This document shows, piece after piece, positions 44,164-53,495 of a stretch of DNA of 64,000 bases. The first letter of the stretch is position 1; each line of letters begins with the position of its first letter. A model generated the notes under the pieces. That model was not told the DNA's origin. It saw nothing but the letters and a program-made list of their open reading frames with translations, and made no database searches. The translations under genes and the position numbers were made by a program. The DNA comes from Bremerella cremea (GTDB lineage Bacteria; Planctomycetota; Planctomycetia; Pirellulales; Pirellulaceae), in the NCBI RefSeq assembly GCF_003335505.1, contig NZ_QPEX01000010.1:1302001-1366000 (forward strand). The letters run 5' to 3'.

Positions 44164-45393
44164 TTAGTCGTCCCGGCGAAGATCGACATTCAACGGGATT
44201 TTCTTGTTAGCGTACCAGACTTTCCAGGCATCTTCGTTGTACTGGAAGTCGACCCCTTCATCCATCACTTCCAACAACGCGCGGCGAACACCTGGGTTTT
44301 GGATATCTCGCTCGATGACTTGAGCTTTGGGCGTTCCAAACGACATCCCACCACCGCCGGTGCCAAAACCAGCCGTCGTGCGTCCCGGTTGACCACCAGA
44401 CTGTATCGTTTCTTTGTGGGTTGTCACCAAGGCGTCAATCAAAGGACGTACCGAAGCCGGACTCTTTAACCGGCCTAAGACAATCGCGGCCCGGTTGACC
44501 GTTTCGTTGTCAGAACTGGTCAGCTTTGAGATCAGGTAATTGACCGCCTGGCGATTGTCCCGGTTTTCCAGCCCAATCGTGGCTTGATCACGAATCGATT
44601 CGTCCGGATCGTTGGCCGCAATTTCCGTAAGCGTTGTCGTTGATTCTGGTGTTTTGATATTCGTGAGTGCTTCGACCAGTAATTGCTTGACGGCAGAATT
44701 CTTCTCGTCCTTCAACAAGTCGATAATCGCCACCCCTGCATACGGATCGTTGATCTTGCGAAACTCGGCTGCGGCTTCTTGGGCCCTATCGCCACCTCGC
44801 TTCAGCCAGGTTCGCCAGATGCGAACTTGTTTTCGCCACTCGATTTGCTTTTCTTCGATGGCGGATTCCTGTTCGCTCATTTTAATATCTTGCGGATATC
44901 GCCAGCCGCCGCCGTACCGAACATAACCTTGCTGGCGATTCCATTCGTCGCGGATGATCCACTTCCCTTGAAACTTCTCGTACCCCAAAGCCTTGCGGGC
45001 CTCGACGTTGTCAGGCTCGCGCTTAAGAATCTCGTTGAGGTGATAGTCTCGCTTTTCCGGCAGATTATTTTGCTCGCACCAACGAGCCATTTGAAACTGG
45101 CCTTCCACGGTGTCGGGCATGCGTGGCAAGAATGTCTCGTACTGCTTCAACTGAGCCGAGAAGGCTACCACGTCTCGTACGCTCGACCGCCCTAAGACAA
45201 GCTTGCCTTTTTCGGTCTGCACTTCATACGTGACTCGCGGCGATTGGTCGGGATTAAGCAGCGTTCCCTCTAGCGTTCCGCCACTGGCCAAATGAAAGAC
45301 TTCTGCCTGGGCGATTGCACAACTTCCCCCTAAGATCGCCAACGATGCGATCGCTGCTGTACAAAACGAAAGATAGCGGTGAATACGCGTCAC
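44164..45393 (-). CDS. HEAT-repeat secreted protein
   Basis: A 409-residue protein with an N-terminal signal peptide (core SFCTAAIASLAILGGSCAIAQ). After a polar N-terminal domain there are HEAT/PBS-type repeats between about 200 and 330 (DPDESIRDQATIGLENRDNRQAVNYLISKL and RAAIVLGRLKSPASVRPLIDALV). The C-terminus has a Gly-rich turn (GFGTGGGGMSFG). Such planctomycete proteins are probably protein-interaction scaffolds in the periplasm. Starts at a GTG with no strong ribosome site. No operon partner is clear. Confidence 0.75.
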   Translation of the reverse strand: MTRIHRYLSFCTAAIASLAILGGSCAIAQAEVFHLASGGTLEGTLLNPDQSPRVTYEVQTEKGKLVLGRSSVRDVVAFSAQLKQYETFLPRMPDTVEGQFQMARWCEQNNLPEKRDYHLNEILKREPDNVEARKALGYEKFQGKWIIRDEWNRQQGYVRYGGGWRYPQDIKMSEQESAIEEKQIEWRKQVRIWRTWLKRGGDRAQEAAAEFRKINDPYAGVAIIDLLKDEKNSAVKQLLVEALTNIKTPESTTTLTEIAANDPDESIRDQATIGLENRDNRQAVNYLISKLTSSDNETVNRAAIVLGRLKSPASVRPLIDALVTTHKETIQSGGQPGRTTAGFGTGGGGMSFGTPKAQVIERDIQNPGVRRALLEVMDEGVDFQYNEDAWKVWYANKKIPLNVDLRRDD

Positions 45394-45527
45394 AGATTAG
45401 GTCGGTGGGAAAATAGTCTCGAACAAAACCTATCCCTAATTATAGGAACCCTTTACCTACGATTCCAAAGAATGGCTGAAGAATTTCAGAAATGCAGATT
45501 CTTCGGGTAATAAGGGGGGGGATAAGG

Positions 45528-45956
45528 TTAAATAGTGGCCCCGTCGGCCTGAAATGCGAGAATAATCTCTTGCGGCACTTTGGCTGGAATACGTTTATCT
45601 AGGTTCAGAAAGGCCCAATTGGTTTCGGCGATCGCCAATACCTTCTGATCGCTCAAGCGGTGGACTTCGTACTTACGCACACACGAGGCCCGCCGGAAAG
45701 ACTCGACCCAGGTTACGATCTCAAGCGAATCTTTCTCAAACGCAGGCCAACGGTATTCGATCTGGTGAGAGCGAACCACCCACCCGCAACGTAGCTGATC
45801 GTACTGCTCTTGGCCCCATCCTTTTTCTAACGAATGCGCAACGGCAGCGTCTTGCATCCACTTTAAATAGACCAGATTATTGACATGCCCTTGCACGTCA
45901 ATGTTGTCGGAAACGACCTCAATTTTGTGATGGTAGACGTTCGTCAGCATACCCAT
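45528..45956 (-). CDS. Acyl-CoA thioesterase (YbgC-like, 4HBT fold)
   Basis: A 142-residue hotdog-fold thioesterase. The catalytic region with Asp in VSDNIDVQGHVNNLVYLKWMQDAA fits the 4-hydroxybenzoyl-CoA thioesterase/YbgC family, followed by WPAFEKDSLEIVTWVESFRRASCVRKYEV. It cleaves acyl-CoA or acyl-ACP. It lies 8 bases downstream of the HAD phosphatase gene on the same strand, so the two form an operon. An internal Met two codons later is an equal start choice. Confidence 0.86.
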   Translation of the reverse strand: MGMLTNVYHHKIEVVSDNIDVQGHVNNLVYLKWMQDAAVAHSLEKGWGQEQYDQLRCGWVVRSHQIEYRWPAFEKDSLEIVTWVESFRRASCVRKYEVHRLSDQKVLAIAETNWAFLNLDKRIPAKVPQEIILAFQADGATI

Positions 45957-45964
45957 TCTTCTAG

Positions 45965-46555
45965 CTAAGCCCCTGCCGTAATCCGACGCGGGGTATGAAA
46001 GTCGCGGACATCAACCACATGCATACCGGCAGCTTGGCCTGCTTCGATTCCTAATTGTGCATCTTCATACACACAACATTTCTCAGCCGGGACGCCCAAC
46101 CGCCGCGCCGCCTCTAGAAAAACATCTGGGAACGGCTTATGCCGTACGGTGTCTTCGGAAGAAACGAAGGCCGTAAAATAGTGGTGGATGTCCAGCTGAT
46201 TCAAAATCCTTTCCATCACCCAGTGCATCGCCCCGGTAGCGACCGCCATGGGGACGTTGTCGTAATTCTCTCGCACTACGTCGAGAACCGGCTGAATCGG
46301 TTCGACCTCTGAAAGATACGAAATGAAAGTCTCTTCCTTTTCGATCGCACAGGCTCCTGGGTCCAGCGAAACACCTTGCTCGTCGGCCAATATCGAGAAT
46401 ATTCGCGAAGTCGGCACCCCTCCGAGTGAGTAAAACCGCTCTTCCGAGAATTTTAGCCCGTGCTTCTGAGTGATCTCACGCCACGCTAAGTAATGGGCGG
46501 GCATCGTATCGGCCAAGGTGCCATCAAGATCGAAAATAAGCCCCTCAAATTGCAT
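45965..46555 (-). CDS. HAD-superfamily hydrolase (beta-phosphoglucomutase-like)
   Basis: About 196 residues starting at 46555 (MQFEGLIFDLDGTLADTMPAH), with a GTG at 46567 as alternative. All HAD motifs are seen: I DLDGTLADT, II AVATGA, III Lys in RHKPFPDVFLEAARR, IV YEDAQLGIEAGQAAGM. The cap and length fit sugar-phosphatase/beta-phosphoglucomutase-like members. Substrate unknown. Operon with the downstream thioesterase. Confidence 0.88.
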   Translation of the reverse strand: MQFEGLIFDLDGTLADTMPAHYLAWREITQKHGLKFSEERFYSLGGVPTSRIFSILADEQGVSLDPGACAIEKEETFISYLSEVEPIQPVLDVVRENYDNVPMAVATGAMHWVMERILNQLDIHHYFTAFVSSEDTVRHKPFPDVFLEAARRLGVPAEKCCVYEDAQLGIEAGQAAGMHVVDVRDFHTPRRITAGA

Positions 46556-46734
46556 GTCGTATCTCACTTGGTTTTATGCTTCCTCTGTTTTCAGTTGCCA
46601 CCATTGTAAATGGATCGCCTTGGCAATGAAGGGCATTTCAGTTGACGTTGGATTGCCTGGAGGACGATAATGGGGCTTCCTACCGGCTACTGCCACGATC
46701 CTCACCATAGAGCTTTTCTAAGGGTATCTTCTGA

Positions 46735-47985
46735 ATGCGTCTTCTGATTTTCCTTTCTTGCTGCTTTGTCTTTCTTTTAGGGAACACTTTGCAGGCCGAA
46801 AGCAATTGGCCTGAGTTTCGTGGAGCAGACGGAGCCGGCACCGATATGGCCGCTCAGGTTCCCACCGACTTGGCAGATCCCAGCAATATCGCCTGGCAAA
46901 CTAAGCCACATGGACGAGGTTGGTCATCGCCGGTGATTTGGGGCAACCAGTTGTGGATTACCACCGCAACGGAAGATGGTAAGCAGCAATTTGCCCTCTG
47001 CTACGATCGCAATACCGGCGAGAAGATCCACGATATCTTAGTCTTTGAAAATGCCGAGCCCGACTTTTGCCATCCTACCAATACGTATGCGTCGTGTACG
47101 CCGGCCATTGAAGAGGGACGCATCTACGTCCATTTTGGCAAGTATGGCACAGCCTGCCTCGACACGAAAACTGGTGACAAGCTATGGGAGCGGCGGGAGT
47201 TCCCATGCGATCATTTCCGGGGGCCAGCTTCTTCCCCGATCATCGACGACGAGAACGTGTATGTCGCATTCGATGGCTTTGACTTGCAATACGTCGTGGC
47301 GTTGAACAAGCAGACCGGCGAAACGACCTGGCAGAAAGATCGCAATATCGATTACGGCACCGACAATGGCGATCGCTACAAAGCCTATTCGACGGGCTTG
47401 ATCTTCACCCATGAAGGACGTCGCCAGTTAGTGATTCCCAGTGCCACGGCGACAATCGCCTACGATCCACCCACCGGCAAAGAACTATGGCGAGTACGTC
47501 ACGGCGGCATGAACGCCGCGATCCGCCCGGTATATCGCCATGGCTTGGTTTACATTTTGGCTGGCGAAGGACAAACCAAACTTGTGGCGGTCGATCCCTC
47601 GGGAAGTGGCGATGTCACCCAAACGCATATTGTTTGGAACAGCGGCAAAGCGATTCCCCAACGCCCCGGCCCCGTGTTTGTCAACGATTGGCTGTTCATG
47701 ATCGACGACTCTGGCGTGGCAACTTGCTTGAACGCCAAAACGGGCAAGGTGATCTGGAATAAACGAATCGGTGGCAACTATCGCGCGTCTTTGGTTTGCG
47801 CTGGTGGATTCATTTACGCGTTTACCGATAACGGTCACGCTACCGTCTTCAAAGCCGCCGACAAATACGAAGAGGTCAGCCAAGCGGACTTTCCCTCAGG
47901 CTTTCAAGCCTCTGGCGCTGTTGTCGATGACTCACTTTACCTTCGTAGCGTCGCAGGACTTTATTGCTTCCGCAATCGAAAATAA
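46735..47985 (+). CDS. PQQ-binding-like beta-propeller protein (secreted)
   Basis: A 416-residue protein with a signal peptide (ending about LQAES). The planctomycete PQQ-like block NWPEFRGADGAG is followed by propeller repeats with Trp-docking motifs (TGDKLWERREF, TGETTWQKD, TGKELWRV, TGKVIWNK). These are outer quinoprotein-like propellers, often called PQQ-binding, of unproven activity. Start ATG 46735 follows AAGGG. A strong bidirectional terminator follows. Confidence 0.85.
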   Translation: MRLLIFLSCCFVFLLGNTLQAESNWPEFRGADGAGTDMAAQVPTDLADPSNIAWQTKPHGRGWSSPVIWGNQLWITTATEDGKQQFALCYDRNTGEKIHDILVFENAEPDFCHPTNTYASCTPAIEEGRIYVHFGKYGTACLDTKTGDKLWERREFPCDHFRGPASSPIIDDENVYVAFDGFDLQYVVALNKQTGETTWQKDRNIDYGTDNGDRYKAYSTGLIFTHEGRRQLVIPSATATIAYDPPTGKELWRVRHGGMNAAIRPVYRHGLVYILAGEGQTKLVAVDPSGSGDVTQTHIVWNSGKAIPQRPGPVFVNDWLFMIDDSGVATCLNAKTGKVIWNKRIGGNYRASLVCAGGFIYAFTDNGHATVFKAADKYEEVSQADFPSGFQASGAVVDDSLYLRSVAGLYCFRNRK

Positions 47986-48014
47986 GTGCTAAGACCACCT
48001 GTCAGCGTAAACAG

Positions 48015-48060
48015 AATGGCCCCGCAAAGTAAATACTTCGCGGGGCCATTTTCATTTTTC
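48015..48060 (+). terminator. Bidirectional terminator between convergent genes
   Basis: An 11-bp GC-rich stem AATGGCCCCGC (48015-48025) with GCGGGGCCATT (48040-48050), continued by AAGT/ACTT inside, then TTCATTTTTC. It stands between the convergent PQQ and glycine-zipper genes and may serve both. Confidence 0.88.
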
Positions 48061-48076
48061 AATTTAACGTTAGTCG

Positions 48077-49030
48077 TTATCGACCAGCGCCAATGGCACC
48101 ACCGATGCCGGCACCAATCTGGGCACCTTGTTGCCCGCCAATCGCTCCTCCGATCGCGGCACCAGCATTGGCACCACGAATGGTGTCTGGGTCAGCGAAG
48201 CGGCGATCGTACGTTCGTGCTCCGTTAGGACCAAGATAGTACCGACCGTTGTTGTCGAAGTAATAGCGTTGCCCCTGGTTGTAGTAAAACCGCATTCCAT
48301 CGTTATCGCGGTAGTACATCCCATCGGAATATGGCGAACCACGATAACCGGTGGTCGTACGCGGCTGATAGTTGTCGTACCACGATCCACCATGACCATA
48401 CCCAGGGCCGTGATATCGGTTCCAGTTACCGTTGCGGTAAACCATCCAGTAGTTGGAAGGCGTCCAATACCACCACGTTCCATTCTGGTTTTTGAAACGC
48501 CAGCGGGCATTGTGGTCTTTCTGATTACGGTGATCACCAGCATGATCTCGGCCACGATTCCGGGCGTTCGCATCCGCGTCTGCGTCCATCTTCGCGTTTG
48601 TATCGACCATAGGCTGAGCTTCCACGTTTGCGTTAACCTCTGGCTTCGCCTTCACATCGGCATCGAGGTTTGATTTCGCATTCACGTCCGCATCTACTTT
48701 GGGAGTGTCGACATCCACTTTGGCTTTAGTATCGACCTTCGGCTGTACGTCTGCAGCCCCTTCGATCGATTCGGTCAAATCTTTGGGAGACGCCGGAGTT
48801 TGGGGGACATCCACTGTTGGTGTGGCAGGCGTTTCAGGTGGTGCGACTTCACCCGATACTTTTGCCCCAGCATCGACTGCCTGCTGTGTCCCTTGGGTGG
48901 TAGCATCCGCAGCAGCTTTGACATTGGCTCCGAGGTCAGCACCCAGATCCTGAGCATAAGCAGTATTGGTTAATGCCATCCCAGTTGCGGCGATCAGCCC
49001 CAAAATCCAATGGCGGGTAGAAAACTTCAT
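48077..49030 (-). CDS. Secreted glycine-zipper protein with Asp/Lys/Ala repeats
   Basis: A 317-residue exported protein (signal peptide MKFSTRHWILGLIAATGMA, cleavage near AYAQD). Residues about 95-150 are low-complexity, built of short units such as VDADVNAK, LDADVKAK, VNANVEAQ and DTNAKMDAD. A Tyr/Trp/Asn-rich middle (WWYWTPSNYWMVYRNGNWNRY) follows. The end is a glycine zipper (GANAGAAIGGAIGGQQGAQIGAGIGGAIG is the span), the membrane-inserting motif of YMGG-like outer-membrane proteins. AAGGAAA precedes the start. Function unknown; an envelope role is inferred. Confidence 0.8.
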   Translation of the reverse strand: MKFSTRHWILGLIAATGMALTNTAYAQDLGADLGANVKAAADATTQGTQQAVDAGAKVSGEVAPPETPATPTVDVPQTPASPKDLTESIEGAADVQPKVDTKAKVDVDTPKVDADVNAKSNLDADVKAKPEVNANVEAQPMVDTNAKMDADADANARNRGRDHAGDHRNQKDHNARWRFKNQNGTWWYWTPSNYWMVYRNGNWNRYHGPGYGHGGSWYDNYQPRTTTGYRGSPYSDGMYYRDNDGMRFYYNQGQRYYFDNNGRYYLGPNGARTYDRRFADPDTIRGANAGAAIGGAIGGQQGAQIGAGIGGAIGAGR

Positions 49031-49462
49031 TGTGGTTTTCCTTGTCGTTCGAGAGGGGGGAAATTTCTTAGTCCTGGGAAAGTTGCCTAACGAGACAAAC
49101 TCCCACTGGCCGGCAACAAAAGATTTCCGTTACGGCCTTTCACGATGTTGTGTTGCCCAAACAACATGGCAAGCGAAGTGCCAATCGCCGTTCATTCCCC
49201 TTGCCCCAAAAAGCCGACTCAGCGAGCCCGCAAACTTATCTTTTGAAATACAAAGCACTTAGCAATAATTTATTTCCCAAAAACTTCCCCAGAAAAATAT
49301 CCTCAAGGAGAAATTCCACATCGTTAACCTACAAACCATGGTCGCTCGGCAATCAATGCGTAGGACGATCATTTTTCAAGACGATCATCGAGTGCGCAGC
49401 AAAAAGGCCGTCCCTCAAAAGAGACGGCCCCCTGCAGAATAAGACTAAACAGCACAGACGAA
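49031..49462. other. 432-base gap, promoter side of the glycine-zipper gene
   Basis: No confident gene is seen; short frames here are not codon-biased. It contains the promoter of the leftward glycine-zipper gene and, at its right end, the terminator of the DUF1080 gene. The DNA is comparatively AT-rich with A/T runs (49256-49330). Confidence 0.4.
49401..49431 (-). terminator. Rho-independent terminator of the DUF1080 gene
   Basis: On the minus strand, GGCCGTC pairs with GACGGCC (outer stem 49406-49412 with 49423-49429) around an A/T loop, followed by a five-U run from the A-run at 49401-49405. It lies about 32 bases after the DUF1080 stop. Confidence 0.85.
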
Positions 49463-50113
49463 CTAGTCCGCCAGCTTCCTTATTTTGATGTCCTTCCAGG
49501 CCACGTCATAAGGACCCTCATTCTTGCCGATGCCGTGAACCTGAAGACCGATAAAACCCTTTGGGTACTTCTCGTAAATCTCTTCGTGCGTCAAGTCCGC
49601 GAGCGGCTCGCCATTGATCCAGGTTTGAATCCGTGGCCCTTTCGCTACCACTCGGTAATGATTCCACTCGCCACTTTTGAAATGCTTGTGAGGAATCCGC
49701 TCTTTCTCAGGCGTCAACCAGCCGAGACCAGTTGCTTCGCCATAGATATAGCCTGCTTCCGCTTCGCCTGCTTCGATTTCAACTTGAGGTCCGTTGACTC
49801 GCCCATCGTTCGTGTTGTCTGTCGTTTGCGAACGAATCTGAACGCCGGAGTTCAGCTTGTCGTGTACCTTCACGTCAAACTCAAGTTCGAAGTCGCCATA
49901 TTCCTTATCCGTACAAAGGAACGAGTTCGGGCTGCCGGTTTTAGTCGTACCAACAATCGTTCCATCTTTCACTTCGTAGGTGGCGGTTCCGTTTTTCTGA
50001 GTCCAACCGGAAAGATCTTTGCCGTTAAAGAGTTCGACCCAGGGTTCATCTGCTTGAGCCAGCGTGGTGAACCCGAGCAAAAGCAAACCGGCTAACAAAT
50101 ACTTCTTGTGCAT
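49463..50113 (-). CDS. DUF1080 (3-keto-disaccharide hydrolase-like) secreted protein
   Basis: About 216 residues from the start at 50113, which begins the signal peptide (MHKKYLLAGLLLLGFTTLAQ) behind AGGAG; a form starting 51 bases earlier is less likely. The LamG-like DUF1080 fold is shown by WVELFNGKDLSGWTQKNG, SFLCTDKEYGDFELEFDVKV, NSGVQIRSQ and the C-terminal FIGLQVHG. The family includes 3-keto-glycoside hydrolases that act with sugar oxidases and is greatly expanded in planctomycetes. Substrate unknown. Confidence 0.87.
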   Translation of the reverse strand: MHKKYLLAGLLLLGFTTLAQADEPWVELFNGKDLSGWTQKNGTATYEVKDGTIVGTTKTGSPNSFLCTDKEYGDFELEFDVKVHDKLNSGVQIRSQTTDNTNDGRVNGPQVEIEAGEAEAGYIYGEATGLGWLTPEKERIPHKHFKSGEWNHYRVVAKGPRIQTWINGEPLADLTHEEIYEKYPKGFIGLQVHGIGKNEGPYDVAWKDIKIRKLAD

Positions 50114-50216
50114 GGAAAGAGAACTCCTAATTTGAGTTGGGGAATGGGGCTTCGGACGGGACATGCATTATCCTTTGCCACTTCTGCAACTTCAACCAAG
50201 CGATTCCCGATCGCTT

Positions 50217-51299
50217 TTAGAACATCCGCAATTGAGCCCTGCCGTTTTGATCCGGCACGCGAAAACTGGTGGTATCGAGCGTGATCTTATGCCGTGAAAG
50301 GCCATGTTTTTCTCGAAAAACGGCGAACGATTTCGCAATCGCTTCTGCGATGATACCTTGTCCACGCATTCGACTTCCCCACGTTGAATCATAAAGCTGC
50401 CCGCCCCGGCAAGCTTCCACGCGTGAACGGACCCGGTCGGCATGTTCCGGTAAATGCTCGTTGAGCCAAGAGATAAAGATATCCTTCACGGCATGCGGCA
50501 ACCGCAAAAGCGTGTACGCCGCCCCAATTGCACCTCGCTCGGCTACCGCTTTGAGAATCGCAGGCACTTCCGCATCGTTCAGCCCTGGAATAACCGGAGC
50601 CACCATCACATTAACCGGAATCCCAGCTGCGGTCAGCTTTTCAATGACATTCAAACGGGCGGCCGGGCTCGACGTACGTGGCTCCATGGTGCGTGCCAGT
50701 TTTTGATCGAGTGACGTCACACTGATATTGGCACAAACAAGTTTTCGCCGAGCCATTTCGCCCAGCAAATCGAGGTCGCGCAAGATGAGCGCATTCTTCG
50801 TGATGACTCCCAAAGGTTGCCTGGCCTCTAGAGCCACTTCCAAACAACCACGCGTGACCTCGAATTGCCGTTCGGCGGGTTGATAACAATCGGTCACGCC
50901 TGACATGGCGATCACTTCGCACTGCCAAGTTCGCTTCTTGAGAAACTCACGAAACAGTCGCGGTGCCTCGCGTTTGACCATGATCTTGGTCTCGAAATCG
51001 AGTCCGCTACTAAGTCCCAGAAACTCGTGATACGGTCGGGCGTAGCAGTAACTACAGCCATGAGCACAACCACGATAAGGATTTAAACTGTAGGTGAAAG
51101 AAATATCGGGACTGTCGTTTTTGGTAATGAGCGACTGCGTGACATCCGCAAAGTACTCTGTCGGAACTTTGAGAGAAGCGAACTCTTCAGCATCGGTCTG
51201 GTCCAAATGCTCCCAGTCTTGAGCCACACTCAAGAGTTCAAATCGATTGGTCGGGTTGTCGCTCGTTCCCCGACCGATTGCTTTTCGAGTAGGCTCCAC
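50217..51299 (-). CDS. PA0069-family radical SAM protein
   Basis: About 361 residues from GTG 51299 (VEPTRKAIGRGTSDNPTNRFE); a TTG at 51353 is the alternative. The radical SAM cluster motif C-x3-C-x2-C is GCAHGCSYCYA. Further family blocks are MSGVTDCYQPAE and the SAM-contacting GVITKNALILRD. The PA0069/SplB-like group is of unknown function and related to spore photolyase. No DNA-repair genes are nearby. The protein is predicted cytoplasmic. Confidence 0.85.
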   Translation of the reverse strand: MEPTRKAIGRGTSDNPTNRFELLSVAQDWEHLDQTDAEEFASLKVPTEYFADVTQSLITKNDSPDISFTYSLNPYRGCAHGCSYCYARPYHEFLGLSSGLDFETKIMVKREAPRLFREFLKKRTWQCEVIAMSGVTDCYQPAERQFEVTRGCLEVALEARQPLGVITKNALILRDLDLLGEMARRKLVCANISVTSLDQKLARTMEPRTSSPAARLNVIEKLTAAGIPVNVMVAPVIPGLNDAEVPAILKAVAERGAIGAAYTLLRLPHAVKDIFISWLNEHLPEHADRVRSRVEACRGGQLYDSTWGSRMRGQGIIAEAIAKSFAVFREKHGLSRHKITLDTTSFRVPDQNGRAQLRMF

Positions 51300-51468
51300 G
51301 TGACCTCGCCGTCCAATGAGAACCGATGTCCGCGCAGGCAAACCAAACCGCAAGTCAGCCCTCGTTCAAGGAGCGGGTGCCTTCACGTTTTGTTTATTGG
51401 CGCAGAGATTAGGATGAATTCAATACGCCAAGAAGTATACACCAGTACACTATCACATCAAGAGTAAA

Positions 51469-52356
51469 TTACCCAGCGAAAGGGGTCGTTTCCGCACCAG
51501 AGATCCCCGGTTGGCACAGAAATAGACCGCCTGCATTGGGAAATTGCTTTAATTGTTCGTCGCTCAGGCCTTTGCGCGGTGTGGCGATATAAAGCTGATC
51601 GAGTTTATCTCCCCCGAAGCAGCAAGAAGTGACGTTCGGACAGGGCATCTCGATCTTGCCGATCAGTTCACCGGTTTGAGGATTCCAGCGACAAACAGAG
51701 GCTCCGCCCCACATTCCGGTCCACAACATACCTTCACAATCGATTGTCATCCCATCAGGCTTGCCAATTCCCATCGACTCGGGAATATCGACAACCGTGC
51801 GACGATTGGTGATATCGCCCGTTTCAATGTCGTAATCAAACGCGTCAACTTTCCGCGTGGCGGTATCGATGTAATAGAAAATCTTGTGATCTGGCGACCA
51901 GCATAGCCCGTTGCTATTAACCACTCCGGGAACGACCGTCACATAATTGAACTGGCTATCGAAACGATAACAGTTGGCATCTCCCGGAGTACGCGTGTCG
52001 GAAATTGTCCCGGCGAACAACCGCCCGCGTGGGTCACACTTGGCATCGTTAAAGCGGTTGGTCGCTGAATTCGTATCTGGGTTAGCCACTAAAGTGACTT
52101 CCCCCGTTCGAGGATCGAGTCGGACAATACCGTCACGTGTACCGGCGACGATATCCCCCTTGGTCGTGGCGATGGCAAAGCTGCATTCTTTTTCAACGGT
52201 CCACGATTCATTTTGGCCAGTCGCTGGATCAAATCGGTTAACGAAGCTGTTTTCGATATCAACCCATAGCAGCTTGTTGGTAGCAGAATCCCACGAAGGA
52301 CCTTCGCCGAGCGTGGCTTGAATATCGAAAATGCACTGGGCCTGATAGGTTTGCAT
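51469..52356 (-). CDS. SMP-30/gluconolactonase-family protein
   Basis: A six-bladed propeller of about 295 residues from ATG 52356 (GAGAAG upstream; a TTG at 52377 is the alternative). The metal-site residues are visible: Glu in ATLGEGPSWD, Asn in NSNGLCWSPDHK, Asp in GKPDGMTIDCEG. It hydrolyses lactones such as gluconolactone. The gene lies 169 bases before the radical SAM gene on the same strand and is divergent from cysQ. Confidence 0.88.
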   Translation of the reverse strand: MQTYQAQCIFDIQATLGEGPSWDSATNKLLWVDIENSFVNRFDPATGQNESWTVEKECSFAIATTKGDIVAGTRDGIVRLDPRTGEVTLVANPDTNSATNRFNDAKCDPRGRLFAGTISDTRTPGDANCYRFDSQFNYVTVVPGVVNSNGLCWSPDHKIFYYIDTATRKVDAFDYDIETGDITNRRTVVDIPESMGIGKPDGMTIDCEGMLWTGMWGGASVCRWNPQTGELIGKIEMPCPNVTSCCFGGDKLDQLYIATPRKGLSDEQLKQFPNAGGLFLCQPGISGAETTPFAG

Positions 52357-52503
52357 TGCTTCTCGTCCGTCGATCAAGGGGTGTTGTGAGAGCTTACGAC
52401 TGCTCCCTAAACTATGGAATTAGCTTGAAGTCCTCGCTTACGCCGATCGTATGGCGCTTGACGACGATCTGCAAGGACAACCCACATCTCGGAAACTGGT
52501 GTA

Positions 52504-53487
52504 ATGACCAACAGCTCCTATTCTGAAGAACTTCGTATTGCAATCGACGCCGTCGTCGAGGCCAGCAAGATTTGTCGCCACATTCAGTCGACCGAAGGGT
52601 TTTCAGAGCTGTCCAAAAACGACAAAAGCCCCGTTACGGTCGCTGATTTCGGCAGCCAAGCCGTCGTCTGCAAGGCGATTCACGAGGCCTTCCCAGGCGA
52701 TCCGATCATTGCCGAAGAAGACTCGGCTGCCCTGCGATTGCCAGATCAAATCTCCCTCCTCGAACGGGTTGCCAAAGAAGTTAAGACTCTTTTTCCCACG
52801 GCAACCTCGGACGACGTCCTTGCGTGGATCGACCAAGGTGTTTCTCGCGATGCAGCGCCGCGCACCTGGACACTTGACCCAATCGATGGCACGAAAGGAT
52901 TTCTACGCAAGGAACAATACGCGGTCGCGTTGGCGTTGTTGGTCGATGGCCAAGTCGAAGTCGCTGCCTTAGCTTGCCCCAATCTAGACACTTCCGAAAG
53001 CGATGAGATTGGCTTCGTTTTCTCGGCTGTTCGAGGGGAAGGAGCTTTCGTTGCCCCGCTATCCGATCCGAATGATCGCCAGCCTATTTCCACCTCGGGC
53101 TGCACGGTCGCCAGCCAGGCCCGATTCTGCGAATCAGTCGAATCAGGGCACAGCGATCACAGCTGGTCTTCTGATATCGCCCATGAACTTGGCATCTCGC
53201 GCGATTCCGTACGCTTAGACAGCCAAGCCAAGTATGCCGTGGTCGGCCGTGGAGAAGCGGAGATCTATCTTCGCTTGCCCACCAAGCCTGGTTATGTCGA
53301 AAAAATTTGGGATCACGCTGCCGGTTGCCTGGTCATTGAAGAAGCAGGCGGCAAAGTCACCGACATTCACGGTTACCCACTCGATTTCTCGAAAGGCGCT
53401 TTGCTGGCCGATAACCAAGGAGTTATCGCCACCAACGGAGTCCTGCACGAGGAAGTAGTCGCCGCCGTGAAGAAATGCAACGGCTAA
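52504..53487 (+). CDS. cysQ: 3'(2'),5'-bisphosphate nucleotidase (CysQ/HAL2-type)
   Basis: A 327-residue member of the inositol monophosphatase superfamily. The metal motifs are IIAEEDS, WTLDPIDGTKGF and WDHAAGCLVIEEAGG. Long insertions between the first two motifs (about residues 75-115) make it nearer to the eukaryotic/plant HAL2 type than to E. coli CysQ. It removes the 3'-phosphate of PAP from sulfur assimilation, which fits the cysH gene far upstream. It ends 8 bases before a convergent Rieske gene. Confidence 0.86.
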   Translation: MTNSSYSEELRIAIDAVVEASKICRHIQSTEGFSELSKNDKSPVTVADFGSQAVVCKAIHEAFPGDPIIAEEDSAALRLPDQISLLERVAKEVKTLFPTATSDDVLAWIDQGVSRDAAPRTWTLDPIDGTKGFLRKEQYAVALALLVDGQVEVAALACPNLDTSESDEIGFVFSAVRGEGAFVAPLSDPNDRQPISTSGCTVASQARFCESVESGHSDHSWSSDIAHELGISRDSVRLDSQAKYAVVGRGEAEIYLRLPTKPGYVEKIWDHAAGCLVIEEAGGKVTDIHGYPLDFSKGALLADNQGVIATNGVLHEEVVAAVKKCNG

Positions 53488-53495
53488 GCTGACCG

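Noticed and set aside
45507-45518. Run of eight G residues upstream of a stop codon, possible phase-variation tract.
   Set aside because: It lies in a non-coding gap downstream of the thioesterase stop and upstream of nothing that would be switched.
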